Shown: in pieces, positions 46,272 through 55,396 of the stretch
Numbering within the stretch: position 1 is the stretch's first letter
Layout: the number at the start of each line of letters is the position of its first letter
Assembly: GCA_963796225.1 (NCBI GenBank)
Contig: CAWCLK010000024.1
Location: 1 to 63,607 of the forward strand
Direction of reading: 5' to 3'
Origin: CAWCLK01 sp963796225
Lineage (GTDB): Bacteria > Actinomycetota > Nitriliruptoria > Nitriliruptorales > Nitriliruptoraceae
Length of the DNA: 63,607 bases
Program-made: the position numbers and the translations under genes
The notes under the pieces: generated by a model
Told to the model about the DNA's origin: nothing
Seen by the model: only the letters and a program-made list of their open reading frames with translations
The model's database searches: none

Positions 46272-46742
46272 TCAGCGGGGCTCGAGCACGAACAGGGCGA
46301 TCTCGCGGCCCTGCAGGGCGGCGCGTTCGCGGTACGACGGGAAGTCGCGGTACTCGCGGTCGAGCAGCGCCCACAGGTCGGGGCGCTCGGCGGCCGTGGC
46401 ATGGCGGGCCCGCATCGGCTGGTCCTCGCGGCCGGCCTGGAAGCGCACGAGCGGGTTGGCGGTGACGTTGTAGTACCAGGCCGGGTGCCCGCTGAAGCCG
46501 CCCTTGGAGGCCGCGATGACGAGGTCGTTGCCCCGGCGCGCGTAGATCAGCGGCGTGCGGCGCAGCTCGCCCGTCCGGCGCCCCGTGTGCGTGAGGATCC
46601 CCACCGGCGCCCCGCGCAGGAAGCGACCGCCCACGCGGCCCCCGGTGGCGCGGAACACACCGGTCTGCACGCGGCTCATCACGCGGATGACCCCGTTGCC
46701 GACCCGCTCCTGCCGGGCCGTGTACGGCCGGACCTCACCCAT
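46272..46742 (-). CDS. Nitroreductase/quinone oxidoreductase of the Ddn (DUF385) family
   Basis: 156 residues. Family PF04075 features are GAPVGILTHTGRRTGELRRT, PLIYARRGNDLVIAASKGG, HPAWYYNVTANPLVRFQ and the end REIALFVLEPR. Relatives bind deazaflavin F420 and reduce quinones or nitroaromatics. Together with the taxon this hints that the organism makes F420. It is an unusual guest between truA and rplM in the ribosomal region. Confidence 0.88.
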   Translation of the reverse strand: MGEVRPYTARQERVGNGVIRVMSRVQTGVFRATGGRVGGRFLRGAPVGILTHTGRRTGELRRTPLIYARRGNDLVIAASKGGFSGHPAWYYNVTANPLVRFQAGREDQPMRARHATAAERPDLWALLDREYRDFPSYRERAALQGREIALFVLEPR

Positions 46743-46793
46743 CTGCTCGCTCCCACTCCCTCGCGCCCGAAGGGTAGCGAACCTGACGGGTCG

Positions 46794-47613
46794 TCAGGTG
46801 GCGGCCGTGGGAGGTGCCGCGGGAGGTGCCGCGGGCCACGCGTCGCCGTAGGACACGCCCTCGAGGGTGAGCCCCTCGGGCGGGGCGACGCGCGCCGCGA
46901 CCGCACGATCCCGGGCCGCGAGGACCTGCCCCATCCAGTCGGGGTCGCGGCGCCCCGTCCCCACCTCCACCAGGCACCCCACCGTGGAGCGCACCTGCTG
47001 GTGGCAGAAGGCCGGCCCGCGCAGGCGCACGTGGACCTCGTCGGCGACCCGTTCGACCACGACCTCGTCGATCCGTCGACGGGTGTGGCCGCCCGGCGCC
47101 CGCCGGCACAGCGAGGCGAAGTCGTGCTCGCCGAGCAGGTGCTGACCCGCGGCGTGCATCGCGTCGACGTCCAGGGCCTCCCCCACGGTCCACCGCACGC
47201 CCCGCAGCCGCGGGTCGCTGGCCGGGGCGTCGACCAGGCGGTACCGGTACCGGCGCTCGGTGGCCGAGAACCGGGCGTCGAAGGTGACGTCGACGACCGT
47301 CACGCCCCAGATCGCGATCGCGGCACCGACCATGCGGTCCAGCCGTCGCCGCACCGACCCGGCGTGGTTGGCCAGCAGGTCCAGCCACCGCGCCACGCGG
47401 GGCACGGCCGGGTCGACGTCGAGGTGGACCACCTGCGCCAGCGCGTGGACCCCGGCGTCGGTCCGCCCCGCGCAGGTCGTGTCGACCTCGCACCCCAGCA
47501 CACGCGACAGGGCACCCTCGAGGGTGCCCTGCACGGTGGTGCGATCCGGCTGACGTGCGAACCCATGAGAAGGGCGCGCCGTCGTACGCGAGATCGAGCC
47601 TGATCCGCGTCAA
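46794..47613 (-). CDS. truA: tRNA pseudouridine(38-40) synthase TruA, frameshift near start
   Basis: About 272 residues. The start at 47613 reads MTRIRLDLAYDGAPF, then the frame changes near 47568 and continues GFARQPDRTTVQGTLEGAL. The catalytic Asp is in CAGRTDAGVHALAQV. Other family segments are RRYRYRLVD, HDFASLCRR and FCHQQVRSTVGCLVEVG. It isomerises uridines in the tRNA anticodon stem. It lies 4 bp after rplQ. Confidence 0.93.
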
Positions 47614-47617
47614 CCGG

Positions 47618-48313
47618 TCACTCCTCCTCGGAGTCCGAGTCGTCGTCGGCCAGGACGTCCTCGGCGGTCTCCTGGACCTTCTCGGCGACCTCGCCGACGG
47701 TCTCGGCGGCGTCGGAGACGGTCTCGGCGACCGTCTCGACGATGCCGGAGCCGCTGTCGTCGGCGACGTCCTCGGCGCGGTCGGACACGGCCTCGGTGGC
47801 GTCCTCGACAGCGTCGGTCACCGCGGTGGCCAGGCCCTGCCCGACCTCCTCGACACGCTCGACGGTGTCGTCACCGCCGCGGCGGCGGCGGCCGAACAGC
47901 CCGCGCGAGCGGCGGCCCTTGGACTCCTCGATGGCTTCGTGCCCGGACTCGCCGGTGCCACGGTCGACCAGCTCGATGATCGCCATCCGGGCGTTGTCGC
48001 CGGGGCGCGGACCGAGCTTGAGGATGCGGGTGTACCCGCCGTTGCGGTCCGCGAACCGGGGACCGATCTCCTCGAACAGGTACGCGACGACGTCGCGGTC
48101 CCGCAGCTCGGACAGCACCTGCCGACGCTTGTGCAGGTCACCGGCCTTGGCCTTGGTGATCAGCTTCTCCGCGTACGGCCGGAGCAGCTTGGCGCGGGAC
48201 TCGGTCGTGCGGATGCGCCCGTGGCGGAACAGCTCGGTGGCCTGGTTGCGCAGCATCGACTGCTGCTGGGCCGGGCCGCCGGCCAGGCGGGGGCCGCGCT
48301 TCGGCGTCGGCAT
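47618..48313 (-). CDS. rplQ: 50S ribosomal protein L17 with long acidic C-terminal extension
   Basis: 231 residues. The first ~120 are normal L17 (MPTPKRGPRLAGGPAQQQSM, LRPYAEKLITKAKAGDLHKR, GGYTRILKLGPRPGDNARMA). The remaining ~110 form an Asp/Glu/Val/Ala-rich heptad-like tail (VTDAVEDATEAVSDRAEDVA) ending DDDSDSEEE, after a basic patch RRSRGLFGRRRRG. Extensions occur in other actinobacteria but this one is long. Function of the tail is unknown. Confidence 0.96.
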   Translation of the reverse strand: MPTPKRGPRLAGGPAQQQSMLRNQATELFRHGRIRTTESRAKLLRPYAEKLITKAKAGDLHKRRQVLSELRDRDVVAYLFEEIGPRFADRNGGYTRILKLGPRPGDNARMAIIELVDRGTGESGHEAIEESKGRRSRGLFGRRRRGGDDTVERVEEVGQGLATAVTDAVEDATEAVSDRAEDVADDSGSGIVETVAETVSDAAETVGEVAEKVQETAEDVLADDDSDSEEE

Positions 48314-48383
48314 GGTGGTTCCTTCTCAGCTACGTGGGTCGGATACCGGTGACAGGCGTCACCCGAAGGGGGGCGGGGGCGGG

Positions 48384-49421
48384 TCACTCGGCGAGGTTGA
48401 TGCCGAGCTCCTCGAGCTTCTCCTTGACCTCGTCCACGCTCTTGGACCCGAAGTTGCGGATCTCGAGCAGCTGGGTCTCGGTCAGCACGCGCAGCTCGCC
48501 GACGGTGCCGACGCCCTCGCGCTTGAGGCAGTTGTAGGACCGGACCGACAGGTCGAGGTCCTCGATCGGCGTGGCGTCGATCTCGTCGAACGGCGACTCG
48601 GTGAGCTCGTCGGGCGACACGACGATGCCGCCGGGGCCGCCCTCCTCGAAGGCCGCGAACTGCTCGAACAGGCTGCGCAGGGTCTCGCCGGCCGAGGACA
48701 GCGCCTGGGCCGGGGTGACCGAGCCGTCGGTCTCGACGGTCAGGACCAGCCGGTCGTAGTTGGTCATCTGCTCGACGCGGGTGGCCTCGACGCGGTAGGC
48801 GACGCGGCGGATCGGCGAGAAGATCGAGTCGATCGGGATGACCCCGATCGGGTCCGAGTCCTTCTTGTTCTGGTCGGCGGTGCGGTAGCCGCGACCCCGC
48901 TCGACCGTCAGGTACATCTCGAGGTGGCCCTGCGCGTTCAGCGTGGCGATGTGCAGGTCCTCGTTGACGACCTCGACCTGGCTGGGCGCGAAGATGTTCT
49001 CCGCGGTCAGGACACCGGGGCCGTCACCGCCGAGGAAGATCTCGACCGGCTCGTCCGACTCGGAGCGGACCACCAGCTCCTTGATGTTGAGGATGATGTC
49101 GGTCACGTCCTCCTTCACGCCCTCGATGGACGCGAACTCGTGGAGGACCGAGCCACCCTCGGGACCGGCGGCCTGCGCCGAGGTGAACCGGATGCGCGTG
49201 ACGGCGGCGCCGGGGATGGAGCTGAGCAGCGTGCGACGCAGGGCGTTGCCCAGCGTGTAGCCGAAGCCCGGCTCGAGCGGTTCGATGGTGAACCGCGACC
49301 GGCGCTCCTCCTCGAGGATCTCCTCCTCGAGGCGCGGCCGGTAGGCGATGAACGGCGAGCCCTGCTGGGTGGTCCCCAGCGAGATCGCGCCGTCCTCTTC
49401 GTAGAAGCCGTAGTCGGACAT
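48384..49421 (-). CDS. rpoA: RNA polymerase alpha subunit
   Basis: 345 residues from ATG 49421. The N-terminal dimerisation domain has FTIEPLEPGFGYTLGNALRR and TLLSSIPGAAVTRIRF. The C-terminal domain, after a linker, has DLDLSVRSYNCLKREGVGTV and LLEIRNFGSKSVDEVKEKL, which contact UP-element DNA. It sits between rpsD and rplQ in the alpha operon. Confidence 0.98.
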   Translation of the reverse strand: MSDYGFYEEDGAISLGTTQQGSPFIAYRPRLEEEILEEERRSRFTIEPLEPGFGYTLGNALRRTLLSSIPGAAVTRIRFTSAQAAGPEGGSVLHEFASIEGVKEDVTDIILNIKELVVRSESDEPVEIFLGGDGPGVLTAENIFAPSQVEVVNEDLHIATLNAQGHLEMYLTVERGRGYRTADQNKKDSDPIGVIPIDSIFSPIRRVAYRVEATRVEQMTNYDRLVLTVETDGSVTPAQALSSAGETLRSLFEQFAAFEEGGPGGIVVSPDELTESPFDEIDATPIEDLDLSVRSYNCLKREGVGTVGELRVLTETQLLEIRNFGSKSVDEVKEKLEELGINLAE

Positions 49422-49629
49422 GGGGTCGTGCTCTTTCGTTGTGGGTTCGGCGGGAACCCTCCCGCCACGCGCCGCCCTCGATCCCGGGGCCATCGGCGGT
49501 CACGCTGTCAGCAACCCACGCACACCACCCGGGGTGGACGTGGGGTCGACGGACGGGTGCCCGCCGACGTGGACGTTGCGAGTGTGGTGCCGGTGCGGCC
49601 GGGGCAGGCGCGCCCCGACCGCCACGCGG

Positions 49630-50235
49630 TCACTTCGAGTACAGCTCGACGATCATCTGCTCCTGGCACGGGGCGTCGATCATCGACCGCTCCGGCAGGG
49701 ACTGGACCGTGATCTGGTAGGACGACGGGTCGGCCGACAGCCAGGCGGGCATCTCGCGGGCGCCGAAGACCTCCAGCGCCCCGAGCACGGCCTGGATCTG
49801 CCGCGACTTCTGCTTGATCTCGATCACGTCGCCCGCCTTGACGCGGTACGACGGGATGTTGGTGATCTGGCCGTTGACCAGCACGTGCTTGTGCCCGACC
49901 ATCTGGCGCGACTCGCGCCGGGTGCGGGCGAAGCCGCCGCGGTACACGACGTTGTCGAGCCGCAGCTCGAGCAGCTTGAGCAGGTTCTCGCCGGTGAGGC
50001 CGTCGTGGCGCGTGGCCTCCTCGTAGTACCGGCGGAACTGCTTCTCGAGCACGCCGTAGTAGTGGCGGGCCTTCTGCTTCTCGCGGAGCTGGAGCAGGTA
50101 CTCCGACTCCTTGATGCGGCCGCGCCCGTGCTCACCCGGCGGGTAGGGGCGCTTCTCGAAGTTCTTGTCGTTGCCCTTGAGGTCGTAGCCCAGGCGACGT
50201 GACTTCTTGGTCAGGGGTCCGGTGTAGCGAGCCAT
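49630..50235 (-). CDS. rpsD: 30S ribosomal protein S4
   Basis: 201 residues (MARYTGPLTKKSRRLGYDLK). The S4 RNA-binding domain is LLKLLELRLDNVVYRGGFAR with VGHKHVLVNGQITNIPSY. No N-terminal zinc Cys are present. S4 can autoregulate the alpha operon in other bacteria. Confidence 0.98.
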   Translation of the reverse strand: MARYTGPLTKKSRRLGYDLKGNDKNFEKRPYPPGEHGRGRIKESEYLLQLREKQKARHYYGVLEKQFRRYYEEATRHDGLTGENLLKLLELRLDNVVYRGGFARTRRESRQMVGHKHVLVNGQITNIPSYRVKAGDVIEIKQKSRQIQAVLGALEVFGAREMPAWLSADPSSYQITVQSLPERSMIDAPCQEQMIVELYSK

Positions 50236-50247
50236 GTGTCAGCCTCC

Positions 50248-50637
50248 TCAGCCGCGACGCTTCTTGGGCGGCCGGCAACCGTTGTGCGGCACCGGGGTGA
50301 CGTCACGGATGGACAGCACCTCGACGCCCATGGCCGCGAGCGTCCGGATGGCGGTCTCGCGACCGGCGCCCGGGCCCTTGCACCACACGTCGACCTTGCG
50401 GACGCCGTTGTCGATGGCGGCCTTCGTGGCCTGTTCGGCAGCGACCTGCGACGCGAACGGCGTCGACTTGCGGCTGCCCTTGAAGCCCGCGTTGCCACCG
50501 GTGCTCCAGCAGATGACGTTGCCCTGCTGGTCGGTGAAGGTGATGGTCGTGTTGTTGAACGTCGCCTTGATGTGCACGTTGGCGTGCAGGACGTTCTTGC
50601 GCTCGCGCTTCTTGCGCGACTTCTTCTGCTGTGCCAT
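50248..50637 (-). CDS. rpsK: 30S ribosomal protein S11
   Basis: 129 residues. Motifs are NTTITFTDQQGNVICWSTGG, AATKAAIDNGVRKVDVWCKG and DVTPVPHNGCRPPKKRRG. It lies 8 bp after rpsM. Confidence 0.98.
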   Translation of the reverse strand: MAQQKKSRKKRERKNVLHANVHIKATFNNTTITFTDQQGNVICWSTGGNAGFKGSRKSTPFASQVAAEQATKAAIDNGVRKVDVWCKGPGAGRETAIRTLAAMGVEVLSIRDVTPVPHNGCRPPKKRRG

Positions 50638-50645
50638 GACCTACC

Positions 50646-51026
50646 TCACTTCCGGGTGGGCTTGCGGATGCCGCCCACCGTGCGCTTGGGCCCCTTGCGG
50701 GACCGCGCGTTGGTGTGGGTCCGCTGACCTCGAACGGGCAGGCCGAGACGGTGGCGCACGCCCTGGTACGACCCGATCTCGATCTTGCGCTTGATGTTGT
50801 TGGCCACCTCGCGGCGCAGGTCACCCTCGACGCGGTAGTTGGCCTCGATGAACTGGCGCAGGCGGACGACCTCCTCGTCCGACAGGTCACGCACGCGCGT
50901 GTCCTTGTCGACCTCGGCGGCCTCCAGCGTCTGCCGGGCCCGCGTGGGGCCAATGCCATAGATGTAGGTGAGGGACACCTCGACCCGCTTGTCACGGGGG
51001 ATGTCGACACCAGCAATACGTGCCAT
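50646..51026 (-). CDS. rpsM: 30S ribosomal protein S13
   Basis: 126 residues from ATG 51026 (MARIAGVDIPRDKRVEVSLT). Typical motifs are YIYGIGPTRARQTLE, RRLGLPVRGQRTHTNAR-like (HRLGLPVRGQRTHTNARSRK) and a basic tail. Follows rpmJ by 14 bp. Confidence 0.98.
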   Translation of the reverse strand: MARIAGVDIPRDKRVEVSLTYIYGIGPTRARQTLEAAEVDKDTRVRDLSDEEVVRLRQFIEANYRVEGDLRREVANNIKRKIEIGSYQGVRHRLGLPVRGQRTHTNARSRKGPKRTVGGIRKPTRK

Positions 51027-51040
51027 CAGTCGAGCTCCCT

Positions 51041-51154
51041 TCAGCCCTGTCGCTGCTTGTGACGCGGGTTCTCGCAGATCACCATGACGCGACCCTTGCG
51101 CTTGATGATCTTGCACTTGTCACAGATCTTCTTGACGGAAGGATGGACCTTCAC
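51041..51154 (-). CDS. rpmJ: 50S ribosomal protein L36 (zinc form)
   Basis: 37 residues from GTG 51154 (AAGGAG 6 nt upstream): MKVHPSVKKICDKCKIIKRK and onward, ending HKQRQG. The zinc ligands are C11, C14, C27 and H32. It is very short but in its normal place between infA and rpsM. Confidence 0.95.
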   Translation of the reverse strand: MKVHPSVKKICDKCKIIKRKGRVMVICENPRHKQRQG

Positions 51155-51417
51155 CGTCGTCTCCTTGCGTGTCGCGCCACACAGCACGGGCAGGGCCCGC
51201 CGGGCGGCGTCGTCGTGTCGGCTGCTCCCCCGGTCCGGGTGACCGGGAGCGGCGCGAAGGGCTGCATCCCCACGCGCTCGGGACCTTCGTTAGCCCCGCG
51301 TCCACGTCGTGGAAGAAGGTGGTGCGGGCTGGTCGGCCGAATGGAGTATGCGGTTGTGGCGGTGCGCGACCGGGGCCCGACCGCGTGAGTGCAGGTCGAG
51401 CGGCCGGCCGGGCGTTC

Positions 51418-51636
51418 CTACTTGTAGCGGTACGTGATGCGGCCCCGGGTCAGGTCGTAGGGCGAGAGCTCCACGACGACCTTGTCGGCCGGCAGGATGC
51501 GGATGTAGTGCTGGCGCATCTTGCCGGAGATGTGGGCGAGCACCTCGTGCCCGTTGTCGAGCTCGACACGGAAGGTGGTGTTGGGCAGGGCCTCGACGAC
51601 CGTGCCTTCGACCTGGATGGCCTCTTCCTTGGCCAC
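51418..51636 (-). CDS. infA: Translation initiation factor IF-1
   Basis: 72 residues from GTG 51636 (AKEEAIQVEGTVVEALPN). The OB fold includes FRVELDNGHEVLAHISGKMR and ILPADKVVVELSPYDLTRGR. The ~260 bp down to rpmJ hold no gene, so a separate promoter for the rpmJ-rplQ part is possible. Confidence 0.97.
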   Translation of the reverse strand: MAKEEAIQVEGTVVEALPNTTFRVELDNGHEVLAHISGKMRQHYIRILPADKVVVELSPYDLTRGRITYRYK

Positions 51637-51728
51637 GTGACCTCCGTCGTGTCTTCGGTGCGTGCCACGGTCGGCTGGGGCGCCGAACGTGACGAAGCCC
51701 GCGCACGGGTGCGCGGACCGCCGACAGG

Positions 51729-52547
51729 CTATCCGTCGTCCGCCGCGGTGTCCAACGCAGGCCAGACCCGCGGATCCGCCGGTTCGTCGGCGCGCGCGGT
51801 CAGGACGCGGGGGCCGTCCTCGGTCAGTGCGACGGTGTGCTCCCAGTGCGCGCTGGGGCGGCCGTCGGTGGTCACCACGGTCCACCCGTCGCGCAGGGTG
51901 CGAGTGGCGGCCGTGCCGAGGTTGAACATCGGTTCGATGGCCAGGACCCAGCCGTCGAGCAGCCGCAGGCCACGACCGCGGGTGCCGTAGTTGGGCACCG
52001 ACGGGTCCTCGTGCAGGGCCCGGCCGATGCCGTGGCCGACGTACTCGCGCACGACGCCGTAGCCGTGCTCGTGGGCCACGGACTCGATGGCGTGGCCGAT
52101 GTCACCGAGGTGGCCATCGACCAGCGCCCGGGCCAGCCCTGCGTACATCGCACGCCGCGTCTCGCGCACGAGCCGCTGGCGATCCGGCGAGGTCGCCGAC
52201 AGGCCTCCGACGACGACGGTGACGGCCGAGTCGCCGTGGTAGCCGTCGACGATCGCCCCGCAGTCGACCGACAGCAGGTCGCCCTCGTCCAGACGCGTGT
52301 CGTCGGAGGGGATGCCGTGCACGATCTGGTGGTTGCGCGAGGTGCACAGCGAGGCCGGGAAGCCCCGGTAGCCCTTGAAGGACGGCGTGGCACCCTCGCC
52401 GGTGATGACCTTCTCGGCGATCCGGTCGAGCTCGAGGGTGGTCATGCCGGGGCGCACGGCCTCGATGACGGCCTCGAGCGCGCGGGCCACCACCGCGCCG
52501 GCCGCGGCCATCTTCTCGATCTCGCGAGGGGACTTGCGAAGGATCAT
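51729..52547 (-). CDS. map: Methionine aminopeptidase, type I
   Basis: 272 residues. It removes the N-terminal Met of new proteins. Metal ligands are in GDLLSVDCGAIVDGYHGDSA (two Asp), EYVGHGIGRALHEDPSVPNY (His), GWVLAIEPMF (Glu) and WEHTVALTEDGP (Glu). It starts 3 bp after adk. Confidence 0.97.
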   Translation of the reverse strand: MILRKSPREIEKMAAAGAVVARALEAVIEAVRPGMTTLELDRIAEKVITGEGATPSFKGYRGFPASLCTSRNHQIVHGIPSDDTRLDEGDLLSVDCGAIVDGYHGDSAVTVVVGGLSATSPDRQRLVRETRRAMYAGLARALVDGHLGDIGHAIESVAHEHGYGVVREYVGHGIGRALHEDPSVPNYGTRGRGLRLLDGWVLAIEPMFNLGTAATRTLRDGWTVVTTDGRPSAHWEHTVALTEDGPRVLTARADEPADPRVWPALDTAADDG

Positions 52548-52550
52548 GGG

Positions 52551-53201
52551 TCAGGCCGAGGGCGCCTCGTACTCGCGCAGGACGTCCAGGGAGCGGGCGG
52601 TGACGTCGGAGACCTTCCCGGTCGCCGTGACCGCGCGCAGCAGGCCGCGCTCCCAGTAGAACTGCTCGAGCGGTTCGGTGTCCCGGCGGTAGACGTCCAG
52701 CCGGTTGCGCACGACGTCCTCGTGGTCGTCGTCGCGATGGACGAGCTCGGCCGGGTCGATCGAGTCCGGCGGCGGGTTGAAGGTCAGGTGGTAGATGGTC
52801 CCGGTGGGCCCGTGCACCCGCCGGCCGGTGAGGCGCTCGACCAGCTCGTCCTCGTCGACCTCGAACTTCAGCACCACGTCCAGTGGCGTCGACCGGTCGG
52901 CCAGCAGCTTCTCGAACCACTCGGCCTGGCCCACCGTGCGCGGGAAGCCGTCGAAGAGGAACCCGTTGCGGGTGTCGTCCTGCTCGAGCCGGTCGGCGAC
53001 CATGTCGTTGACGACCTCGTCGGGCACCAGGTCGCCCGCGTCCATGTACTCGCGGGCCTTGAGCCCGATCGGCGTCTCGTCCCGCAGGTTCGCCCGGAAG
53101 ATGTCCCCCGTGGAGATGTGGGGGATGCCGTAGGCGGCGGCCAGGTGCGTCGCCTGGGTGCCCTTGCCCGCACCGGGCGGACCGAGGAGGACGAGACGCA
53201 T
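52551..53201 (-). CDS. adk: Adenylate kinase
   Basis: 216 residues from ATG 53201. The P-loop is MRLVLLGPPGAGKGTQATHL, the NMP region ISTGDIFRANLRDETPIG, and DGFPRTVGQAEWFE is the family signature. The LID (GRRVHGPTGTIYHLTFNPPP) lacks zinc Cys. It converts AMP and ATP to ADP. Confidence 0.98.
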   Translation of the reverse strand: MRLVLLGPPGAGKGTQATHLAAAYGIPHISTGDIFRANLRDETPIGLKAREYMDAGDLVPDEVVNDMVADRLEQDDTRNGFLFDGFPRTVGQAEWFEKLLADRSTPLDVVLKFEVDEDELVERLTGRRVHGPTGTIYHLTFNPPPDSIDPAELVHRDDDHEDVVRNRLDVYRRDTEPLEQFYWERGLLRAVTATGKVSDVTARSLDVLREYEAPSA

Positions 53202-53251
53202 GGGATCTCCTTGGAGAAGGGGCCGGGCGGTCGCTCCCCGGACCGGCCCGG

Positions 53252-54562
53252 TCAGCTGAGGAAGCCTTCGTAGTTGCGCTGCATGAGCTGGCTCTCGATC
53301 TGCTTCATGGTCTCCAGCGCCACACCGACCATGATCAGCAGGGACGCACCCCCGAGGGGGAACTGCGTGATCCGGAAGACCTTGAAGGCGATGAACGGGA
53401 TCACCGCGATCGCCGTCAGGTACAGCGAGCCCGGCAGGGTCAGCCGCGACAGCACCCGGTCGAGGTACTCGGCGGTCTGGCGTCCCGGGCGGATGCCCGG
53501 GATGAACCCGCCGTACTTCTTCATGTTGTCCGCCACGTCGATCGGGTCGAACGTGATGGCGGTGTAGAAGTACGCGAAGAAGATCGTCAGGGCCGCGAAC
53601 AGGGCGATGTAGGCCCACGTGATCTCACCGCCGGGCGGGTTGATCCATCGGGAGATGAACGATTCGACCCAGGCCACGTCGGTGATCTGTTGGATCAGGC
53701 GCGGCAGGTACAGCAGCGACGACGCGAAGATGATCGGGATCACGCCGGACTGGTTGACCTTCAGGGGGATGTAGGTCGACTGGCCGCCGTAGCTGCGCCG
53801 GCCGACCTGGCGACGGGCGTACTGCACCGGGATGCGGCGCTGGCCCTGCTCGATGAAGACCACGGCGACGGTGATCAGCACGCCCACGATCAGGATCGCG
53901 CCGATGACGCCCCACCCGCCGAAGGTGCCGTTCACGTTGTTCTGCTTGATCAGGTACAGCTGCGACGGGAACTGGCTGATGATCGACACGTAGATCAGCA
54001 GCGACATCCCGTTGCCGACGCCCCGGTCGGTGATCAGCTCGCCCAGCCACATCACGAACGAGGTGCCGGCGGTCAGCGTCAGGACCATGAACAGGATCAG
54101 CCACGGCGAGTCGCTGACCAGGACGCTGGACTGGTTGCCGAACAGCGCCCCGGAGCGGGCCAGGCTGACCAGCCCGGTGGACTGCAGCAGTGCCAGCGCC
54201 ACGGTCAGGTAGCGCGTGTACTGGGTGATCTTGCGGCGCCCCTGCTCGCCCTGGTCCTGCAGCTTCTCGAGCCGCGGGATCACCACGACCAGCAGCTGCA
54301 GGATGATGGACGCCGTGATGTACGGCATGATCCCGAGGGCGAAGATCGCCATCTGCTGCAGCGCCCCGCCCGCGAAGACGTTGAGGATGCCGACGATCTG
54401 GTTGGTGCCGCCGGCACCGACCGCGCGCCGCAGCACGTCCACGTCGATGCCCGGGACCGGGACCCACGACCCGAGGCGGTAGACCGCGATCATCAGGAAC
54501 GTGAAGACCAGCTTCTTGCGCAGGTCCGGGATCTTGAACGCGTTCAGGAAGGCACTGAGCAT
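53252..54562 (-). CDS. secY: Preprotein translocase subunit SecY
   Basis: 436 residues with ten transmembrane helices. Signatures are MLSAFLNAFKIPDLRKKLVF, GALQQMAIFALGIMPYITAS (plug/TM2) and GGQSTYIPLKVNQSGVIPII. It forms the Sec channel with SecE and SecG encoded elsewhere. Confidence 0.98.
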   Translation of the reverse strand: MLSAFLNAFKIPDLRKKLVFTFLMIAVYRLGSWVPVPGIDVDVLRRAVGAGGTNQIVGILNVFAGGALQQMAIFALGIMPYITASIILQLLVVVIPRLEKLQDQGEQGRRKITQYTRYLTVALALLQSTGLVSLARSGALFGNQSSVLVSDSPWLILFMVLTLTAGTSFVMWLGELITDRGVGNGMSLLIYVSIISQFPSQLYLIKQNNVNGTFGGWGVIGAILIVGVLITVAVVFIEQGQRRIPVQYARRQVGRRSYGGQSTYIPLKVNQSGVIPIIFASSLLYLPRLIQQITDVAWVESFISRWINPPGGEITWAYIALFAALTIFFAYFYTAITFDPIDVADNMKKYGGFIPGIRPGRQTAEYLDRVLSRLTLPGSLYLTAIAVIPFIAFKVFRITQFPLGGASLLIMVGVALETMKQIESQLMQRNYEGFLS

Positions 54563-54662
54563 CGTGGCGCCTGTGATGGGTGTGTCCGGAGGCGACGACC
54601 TCGCCGCCTCCGGGTGGGCTACGGCCGCCTCGGGACGACCGTACGGGCCGGCAGCCTAGGGG

Positions 54663-55118
54663 TCAGGCCGAGGTCTCGCGCTCGCCGACCGACCCCCCGG
54701 CCGCCTCGATCTTCTCGCGGGCGGCTCCGGAGACCTTGTCGACCTTGACGGTCAGGGCGACGTCGAGGTCGCCGTGGGCGAGCACCTTCACGGGGCGCTT
54801 CTTCTTGACCAGGCCCTTGGCCGCCAGCGTCTCGGGGGTGACCTCGTCACCCGCGGAGAAGGCCTCGCCGAGCCGGCCGACGTTGATGACGGCGAACACG
54901 ACCTTGTTCGGGTTGTTGAACCCGGGCAGCTTGGGCTGGCGGCGCTGCAGCGGCAGCTGGCCACCCTCGAAGCCGGCGGGGACGTTCCCGCGGGCGCCCG
55001 TGCCCTTGGTCCCGCGCCCGGCGGTCTTGCCGCCGCGGCCGCGGTCACCGCGCGCGACGCGCTTCTTGTCGGACTTCGAGCCCTCGGCGGGCTTCAGGTC
55101 GTGGATTCGGATGGCCAT
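54663..55118 (-). CDS. rplO: 50S ribosomal protein L15
   Basis: 151 residues from ATG 55118. The Gly/Arg-rich start is RVARGDRGRGGKTAGRGTKG, followed by FEGGQLPLQRRQPKLPGF. Follows rpmD after an 84-bp gap. Confidence 0.97.
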   Translation of the reverse strand: MAIRIHDLKPAEGSKSDKKRVARGDRGRGGKTAGRGTKGTGARGNVPAGFEGGQLPLQRRQPKLPGFNNPNKVVFAVINVGRLGEAFSAGDEVTPETLAAKGLVKKKRPVKVLAHGDLDVALTVKVDKVSGAAREKIEAAGGSVGERETSA

Positions 55119-55202
55119 GGTGGTGCTCCTGGGTCGCCTCGCGTGAACTTGCGGCGGGGCTGGCACGCCGCGAAGTGGCGCGGCCAGCCGATGGTGGACG
55201 GC

Positions 55203-55394
55203 TCAGCCCTCGACCTCCTCGAAGGTGACGAGGTGGGGGATCTTGCGCAGCATGCCCCGGATCTCGGGGCGGTCGGGCTGCTCGACGGTGTGGCGGATGC
55301 GCTTGAGGCCCAGCGAGCGCACGGTGGCGCGCTGGTCCTGGGTGCGACCGATGGTCGATCGCACCTGGGTGATGCGCAGCATCTTGTCGGCCAT
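55203..55394 (-). CDS. rpmD: 50S ribosomal protein L30
   Basis: 63 residues (MADKMLRITQVRSTIGRTQD; LGLKRIRHTVEQPDRPEIRG). It lies 2 bp after rpsE. Confidence 0.96.
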   Translation of the reverse strand: MADKMLRITQVRSTIGRTQDQRATVRSLGLKRIRHTVEQPDRPEIRGMLRKIPHLVTFEEVEG

Positions 55395-55396
55395 GA

